Source of the DNA: Flavobacterium sp. CS20
Lineage (GTDB): Bacteria; Bacteroidota; Bacteroidia; Flavobacteriales; Flavobacteriaceae
Reading direction: 5' to 3'
Assembly (NCBI RefSeq): GCF_018080005.1
Contig: NZ_CP073015.1
Coordinates: 372,001-436,000 of the forward strand
DNA length: 64,000 bases
In this document: positions 59,829-64,000 of the stretch, piece after piece
Numbering within the stretch: the stretch's first letter is position 1
How the letters are laid out: each line of letters starts with the position of its first letter
Made by a program: the position numbers and the translations under genes
The notes under the pieces: generated by a model
The model's input: the letters and a program-made list of their open reading frames with translations, nothing else
The model's database searches: none
Told to the model about the DNA's origin: nothing

Positions 59829-60911
59829 TTATTTTTTGTAAAACGGCAATTTTACAACTTTAGCACGCACTTGCTTTTTTCTGATTTGAATAAAAATCTT
59901 TTGGTCAACCTGATGAAATCCTGTTTTGACATAACCCAATCCAATAGCTTTATTTAAGCTCGGAGATTGTGTGCCAGAAGTAACATAACCAATAGGATTA
60001 TTATCGGTATCAAGAATAGGATAGTCTTTTCGTGGAATGCCTTTGTCAAGCAATTCAAAAGCGATGAGTTTGCGCTCGACACCTTCTTCTTTTTGTTTTA
60101 AAAGATTATCTTTATTGATAAAATCAGTGTTGAATTTTGTAATCCAACCTAATTTAGCTTCAAGTGGTGAAGTGGTTTCATCAATATCATTGCCATAGAG
60201 ACAAAAGCCCATTTCAAGTCTTAAAGTATCACGTGCAGCCAAACCGATGGGTTTAATGCCATAATCCTTTCCAGCGTCTAAAACTTTGTCCCAAACTTGT
60301 TCAGCATTTTCGTTTTTGACATACAATTCAAATCCACCGTCGCCTGTATAACCCGTAGCTGAAATTATGACATCGTCGGCTCCTGCGAATTTAGCTTCTG
60401 TGAAATGATAAAATTTAATGGCTGATAAATCAACATCGGTTAGTGCTTGCATGGCTTCAATAGCTTTTGGGCCTTGGACGGCAAGAAGACTGTAATCTTC
60501 ACTGGCATTTCTCAGTTTGGCGTCAAACGTATTATGGGTGTTTATCCATTTCCAATCTTTATCAATGTTAGATGCATTGACGACAAGGAGAAATTTTTCA
60601 GCATTAAATCGGTATATAATTAAATCATCTACGATGCCATTTTTTTCATTTGGCAAACAAGTGTATTGGGCTTGACCATCAACGAGTTTAGAGACATCAT
60701 TACTGGTGATATATTGTAACAAATCTTGAGTTTCAGGACCTTCTACAAAAAATTCACCCATATGAGAGACATCAAAAACACCAAGATGATTTCTGACGTT
60801 TTGGTGTTCAGCATTGACGCCTTCATAACTGACTGGCATTTCATAACCTGCAAAAGGCACCATTTTGGCACCTAAATCAACGTGTTTTTGATATAAAGCT
60901 GTTTTGTGCAT
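59829..60911 (-). CDS. gcvT: Glycine cleavage system T protein (aminomethyltransferase)
   Basis: This 360-residue enzyme transfers the aminomethyl carbon of glycine to tetrahydrofolate, releasing ammonia. ATG 60911 gives the standard start MHKTALYQKHVDLGAKMVPF; the longer frame upstream is not conserved. Conserved parts are FDVSHMGEFFVEGP at about residues 46-59 (with the catalytic Asp region nearby), TGYTGDGGFELYV at about residues 184-196, GLAARDTLRLEMGFCLYGND at about residues 219-238, and the C-terminal GYVTSGTQSPSLNKAIGLGY. A -7-like box TATTTTTG lies about 22 bases upstream. gcvH and gcvP are not in the window, as is usual for this phylum. Confidence 0.95.
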   Translation of the reverse strand: MHKTALYQKHVDLGAKMVPFAGYEMPVSYEGVNAEHQNVRNHLGVFDVSHMGEFFVEGPETQDLLQYITSNDVSKLVDGQAQYTCLPNEKNGIVDDLIIYRFNAEKFLLVVNASNIDKDWKWINTHNTFDAKLRNASEDYSLLAVQGPKAIEAMQALTDVDLSAIKFYHFTEAKFAGADDVIISATGYTGDGGFELYVKNENAEQVWDKVLDAGKDYGIKPIGLAARDTLRLEMGFCLYGNDIDETTSPLEAKLGWITKFNTDFINKDNLLKQKEEGVERKLIAFELLDKGIPRKDYPILDTDNNPIGYVTSGTQSPSLNKAIGLGYVKTGFHQVDQKIFIQIRKKQVRAKVVKLPFYKK

Positions 60912-61023
60912 AATATGTAATTTGGAGCACAAAAATAAGGAGAATATCAAGATAAGCTATGCTTTAGCACTTAATTTATGTATAAGATTAAGGCTAACAA
61001 CTTTTATTGAAAAGAGGCAAAAC

Positions 61024-61209
61024 TTATTGCTTTACCCCAAGCTTCTTTAAGATATCTTCAAGTAAACACCATTTGGTTAGTGACGATTGCAATAAATTAG
61101 CACCGACAAATGCGGTAAACCACAACCAGTTGATGTTGACGTAAACAGCTAATAATAAACTGATTAACACAAAACTTCCAGCAATACCTCTTACCATTCT
61201 ATTTCTCAT
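61024..61209 (-). CDS. DUF2892 (YgaP-type) small membrane protein
   Basis: This 61-residue protein has two hydrophobic segments at about residues 8-25 and 28-45. The DUF2892 pattern is clear: MRNRMVRGIAGSFVLISLLL, then NWLWFTAFVGANLLQSSLTK and the closing WCLLEDILKKLGV. Such proteins are often fused or next to rhodanese or metal-transport genes. Here it follows a small protein and an RND pump gene on the same strand, with a 20-base gap, suggesting a common operon. The function is unknown. Confidence 0.82.
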   Translation of the reverse strand: MRNRMVRGIAGSFVLISLLLAVYVNINWLWFTAFVGANLLQSSLTKWCLLEDILKKLGVKQ

Positions 61210-61229
61210 AATTATTTATTTTTAAAAGT

Positions 61230-61535
61230 TTATATAAATTTTTCTATAGGACAAACCACAGCCCTAATTGGATTATTGGTTTCTATATTTTGATTGTATT
61301 CCTCTATGAGTTGAAACAAAGTTTCAATATTTTTATTTTCTGTAAATGAAAAAAACATAACTGATTCACTCGCTCCCTTAATACTAGGAAACCAACTTGA
61401 TGTTGCTAAAATCTGATTATTATTTTTAAATCCTTCAATTTCAGAACCACTATAACTTTCAATATTAGCTTTTTTAAAAAGCTTGTATATATCTTTTTGA
61501 TAACTTTCAACAGCTGTAAGAATTACTAATTTCAT
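61230..61535 (-). CDS. Small protein linked to RND pump, PII-like
   Basis: This 101-residue cytoplasmic protein begins MKLVILTAVESYQKDIYKLF and ends NPIRAVVCPIEKFI. The alternation of strands and helices (strand, helix, loop with SGSEIEGFKN, strand with SVMFFSFTENKN, helix, strand) fits a ferredoxin-like/PII-like fold. Similar small proteins follow RND efflux genes of the CusA kind in Bacteroidota, but no function is agreed. It lies 32 bases after the RND gene and 20 bases before the DUF2892 gene. Confidence 0.6.
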   Translation of the reverse strand: MKLVILTAVESYQKDIYKLFKKANIESYSGSEIEGFKNNNQILATSSWFPSIKGASESVMFFSFTENKNIETLFQLIEEYNQNIETNNPIRAVVCPIEKFI

Positions 61536-61567
61536 TTTTGTAATTTTAAAAGGTGTTTATTTTTAAT

Positions 61568-64000
61568 TTAATTATTTGTTTTATTTTTTTCTATGATGTA
61601 ATAAATCAAAGGAATAACAATAAGTGTCAATACCGTTGAAGCAATTGAACCACCCATAAGTGAAATTGCCAAACCTTGAAATATTGGGTCAAAGAGAATA
61701 ACAAAAGCCCCAATGACTACCGTTCCTGCGGTCAACAATATCGGTGTTGTTCTTACCGCACCAGATTGTAAAATAGCTTCTTTGAGTGGCATTCCTTCTT
61801 TTTGTTTTAGGTTGACAAAATCAATTAAAAGGACAGAATTTCTAACCATAATTCCTGATAGAGCAATCATTCCAATAAATGAAGTTGCTGTAAAAAATGC
61901 CCCCAAAATCCAATGCCCTAAAATGATGCCCACTAAAGATAATGGGATGGCAATCATCATCACTATTGGTGCTCTAAAACTTTGAAACCAACCAACGATG
62001 AGCATGTAAATGATGATAATGACCCCTAAGAAAGCCATACCTAAATCTCCAAAGACTTCTAAGGTGATTTGCCATTCGCCATCCCATTTTACTGTAAAAT
62101 CATCGGTGTTTTCAGGAAAACCTATAAATAATTCGTTAACATTGTAGCCTTTTGGCATATCAATAGCTTTGAGCTTGTCTTCCATACCGAGAATGGCATA
62201 AACTGGGCTTTCAAGTTTGCCCGCCATATCTGCAGTAACATAAACTACACGGCGTTGATTTTTTCTATTGATACTTTTTTCAATGGTTTTTTTAACGGGT
62301 TTAACAAAATCTGAAATTGGATAAGCTATTCCATTTTGAGCAACCACAGGCACATTCAAAACTTTATCAATACTACTTTTACTTGCATCAGAAAGTTTAA
62401 TAGAAATACTTGTTGGTAAATTGGCATTTTCTTCATAAAGTCTTGCAACGGGTTGATCTTGCATCAAAATATTCAAATTTTGAATAATTTGAGTTTGTTG
62501 AATACCTTTGAGTTGGGCTTTTTCTTTATCAATTATCAAATCATATTCTGTTTGTGGAGCTTCTACTTGCCAATCAATATCAACAACATCTTGAGTTTTA
62601 TTTAAAATAGTTTTGATACTATCCGCCAGTTGAATTTGTTTTTGATAATCTGGACCATAAACTTCAGCAACTATCGTTGACAAAACAGGTGATTCAGGTG
62701 GCACTTCTACAATTTTGATTTGTGCACCAAACTGGTCGGCAATGGCTTTTACGCCAGCTCTAAAATCTTTGGCAATGTCGTGACTTTGAATTGAACGGTC
62801 GTTTTTATCGGTTATATTGACTTGTATATCAGATAGATATTTGTTTTGTCTTAGGTCGTAATGTCTGACAAGACCATTAAATGTGATAGGCGATGCTGTG
62901 CCAACATAAGATTGATAATTGACCACTTCAGGTCGTTGCCTTACGTATTGGGCAATTTCTTGCGTAACGGCGTTGGTTTGTTCTAATGTGCTACCTTCGG
63001 GTAAGTCAATGACAATTTGAAATTCATTTTTATTGTCAAAGGGCAACATTTTGACAACAACGGAATTGGTAAAAAACAAAATAAAAGATGCAAATAAGAG
63101 AATGAAAATGATGGCTAAAAATCCCCAGCGTTTGGCTTTACTCTCTAATAATGGTAGCTGTATTTTTTTATAAAACTTATAGATTTTAGAATCTGTAATA
63201 TCCTTAGGTTTTTCATCTTCAGAAGTTTTTTTGGTTTTCTTTAAAAAAATAAACCCAAGATATGGCACTATGGTCAAAGCAACAAACAAGGATAAAATCA
63301 TAGCAATTGAAGCACCAATAGGCATCGGACTCATATAAGGCCCCATTAATCCGCTAACAAAAGCCATTGGCAAAACCGACGCAATTACCGTAAGTGTTGC
63401 TAAAATGGTGGGATTGCCTACTTCGTTAATAGCATAAATCGTCGCTTTTTTAAAAGGCAGTTGTTTCATTTTAAAATGCCGGTGCATATTTTCAGCGATG
63501 ATAATAGAGTCGTCAACCACAATACCCGTAACAAAAATTAAGGCAAAAAGCGTGATTCGGTTGAGCGTATAGTCTAAAAGATAATAGCTTAGCAAAGTTA
63601 AGGCGAAAGTTACAGGAACCGATAAAAACACTACCAAACCACCACGCCAGCCCATCGCCAACATCACGATAATGGTTACTGCTATGATGGCACCTAACAA
63701 GTGTAAAAGCAATCCTGAGACTTTTTGTGATGCGGTTTTACCATAATTCCGAGTAACTTCAACTTGTATGTTATCTGGAATAAATTCTGCTTTATATTGA
63801 GCGATGTTGGCTTCTATTTGTTCTGCTAATTGCATAGCATCTGCACCTTTTCGTTTTGCAATAGATAAACTCACAGCAGGATATTCTGAAGGATAATTTT
63901 TCTGTTGTGCTGAAGCGACTCCATATCCAAAAGAAACATAATTTTGTGGTGTAGAAGCCGCATATTTTATCTCTGCAACTTGATGTAAATAAATCGGTTG
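61568..64000 (-). CDS. RND efflux transporter, partial (5' part off the right edge)
   Basis: The last 811 residues of an inner-membrane proton-driven efflux pump. The frame is open to the right edge, so the start is not seen. There are many transmembrane helices, including the motif region VTGIVVDDSIIIAENMHRHF and the conserved Asp pair. After the large periplasmic loop come a second set of helices with ITLEVFGDLGMAFLGVIIII and the closing IALSGIMVRNSVLLIDFVNL. The pattern fits the CusA/CzcA/HAE group; metal or drug as substrate cannot be told. It is followed by the small PII-like and DUF2892 genes. No frameshift is seen. Confidence 0.88.
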   Translation of the reverse strand, partial: QPIYLHQVAEIKYAASTPQNYVSFGYGVASAQQKNYPSEYPAVSLSIAKRKGADAMQLAEQIEANIAQYKAEFIPDNIQVEVTRNYGKTASQKVSGLLLHLLGAIIAVTIIVMLAMGWRGGLVVFLSVPVTFALTLLSYYLLDYTLNRITLFALIFVTGIVVDDSIIIAENMHRHFKMKQLPFKKATIYAINEVGNPTILATLTVIASVLPMAFVSGLMGPYMSPMPIGASIAMILSLFVALTIVPYLGFIFLKKTKKTSEDEKPKDITDSKIYKFYKKIQLPLLESKAKRWGFLAIIFILLFASFILFFTNSVVVKMLPFDNKNEFQIVIDLPEGSTLEQTNAVTQEIAQYVRQRPEVVNYQSYVGTASPITFNGLVRHYDLRQNKYLSDIQVNITDKNDRSIQSHDIAKDFRAGVKAIADQFGAQIKIVEVPPESPVLSTIVAEVYGPDYQKQIQLADSIKTILNKTQDVVDIDWQVEAPQTEYDLIIDKEKAQLKGIQQTQIIQNLNILMQDQPVARLYEENANLPTSISIKLSDASKSSIDKVLNVPVVAQNGIAYPISDFVKPVKKTIEKSINRKNQRRVVYVTADMAGKLESPVYAILGMEDKLKAIDMPKGYNVNELFIGFPENTDDFTVKWDGEWQITLEVFGDLGMAFLGVIIIIYMLIVGWFQSFRAPIVMMIAIPLSLVGIILGHWILGAFFTATSFIGMIALSGIMVRNSVLLIDFVNLKQKEGMPLKEAILQSGAVRTTPILLTAGTVVIGAFVILFDPIFQGLAISLMGGSIASTVLTLIVIPLIYYIIEKNKTNN

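Noticed and set aside
61713..61985. Plus-strand open frames opposite the RND pump and opposite many ribosomal genes
   Set aside because: They mirror strongly conserved genes on the minus strand, lack recognisable domains and have no promoters.

Overview
The window is a low-G+C segment of a Bacteroidota chromosome, almost certainly from the class Flavobacteriia. Evidence: the gene order rpsL-rpsG-fusA-S10-spc-alpha-rplQ-carA-eno-gltA; the small conserved proteins DUF3822, DUF1853 and a 58-residue protein beside rnpB; a tmRNA tag of the GENNYALxA type; zinc-free L36 and S14; and promoters of the TTTG-N19-TAnnTTTG type. The genus cannot be named from the sequence alone.

Layout. 1-1000: end of an unknown gene, a small membrane protein, a pair of REP-like hairpins and an ACA/GAA microsatellite. 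1045-4769: acyl-CoA carboxylase beta subunit, a MITE-like repeat, ssrA (tmRNA) and an MscS channel. 4915-6300: IS4-family element, copy A. 6331-9958: CoA-binding protein, a sodium/solute symporter with a broken frame, SIMPL and DUF3024 proteins, azurin. 10183-14178: gltA, eno, carA. 14253-31110: about 17 kb of ribosomal protein, secY, infA, rpoA and fusA genes, all on the minus strand, driven by a well-formed promoter at 31148-31178. 31228-32612: copy B of the same IS, inverted and frameshifted. 32817-35021: deoC-deoD-DUF1853. 35313-39984: rhomboid protease, RecD-like helicase, three conserved Flavobacteriia genes ending in rsmD, then rnpB. 40004-47944: fumC, GDPD, then udk-divIC-mutA-scpA-SDR. 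48077-52402: paaA, paaE, murB and an aminotransferase. 52479-58950: a tandem-retropepsin/PDZ protein, DUF1573, valS, an NlpE/META lipoprotein and an RmlD-like reductase. 59065-59650: internally deleted IS1595-family element. 59829-64000: gcvT, two small genes and the 3' part of an RND efflux pump.

Most of the window is housekeeping. Translation dominates (30S and 50S proteins, EF-G, IF-1, RNA polymerase alpha, SecY, tmRNA, RNase P RNA, ValRS, RsmD). Central metabolism (enolase, citrate synthase, fumarase, methylmalonyl-CoA mutase, glycine cleavage T) and nucleoside salvage (DeoC, DeoD, Udk) make up most of the rest.

The most striking anomaly is that five housekeeping or metabolic genes (gltA, eno, fusA, scpA, valS) and a transporter are each broken by one- or two-base indels, and valS also has two Trp codons changed to TGA. 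The breaks are not random: most of the indels fall at Ala-Ala codon pairs rich in GC, while one indel and both TGA codons fall on TGGCC. This looks more like systematic sequence error, perhaps linked to base modification, than gene decay. I found no clear new defence or biosynthetic system. The more interesting items are that error pattern, the IS pair with perfect 9-bp target duplications bracketing the ribosomal cluster, an orphan paaE-paaA pair without paaBCD, the internally deleted IS1595 element, a tmRNA tag ending in LVA, a MITE-like repeat family and a bilobed aspartic protease.
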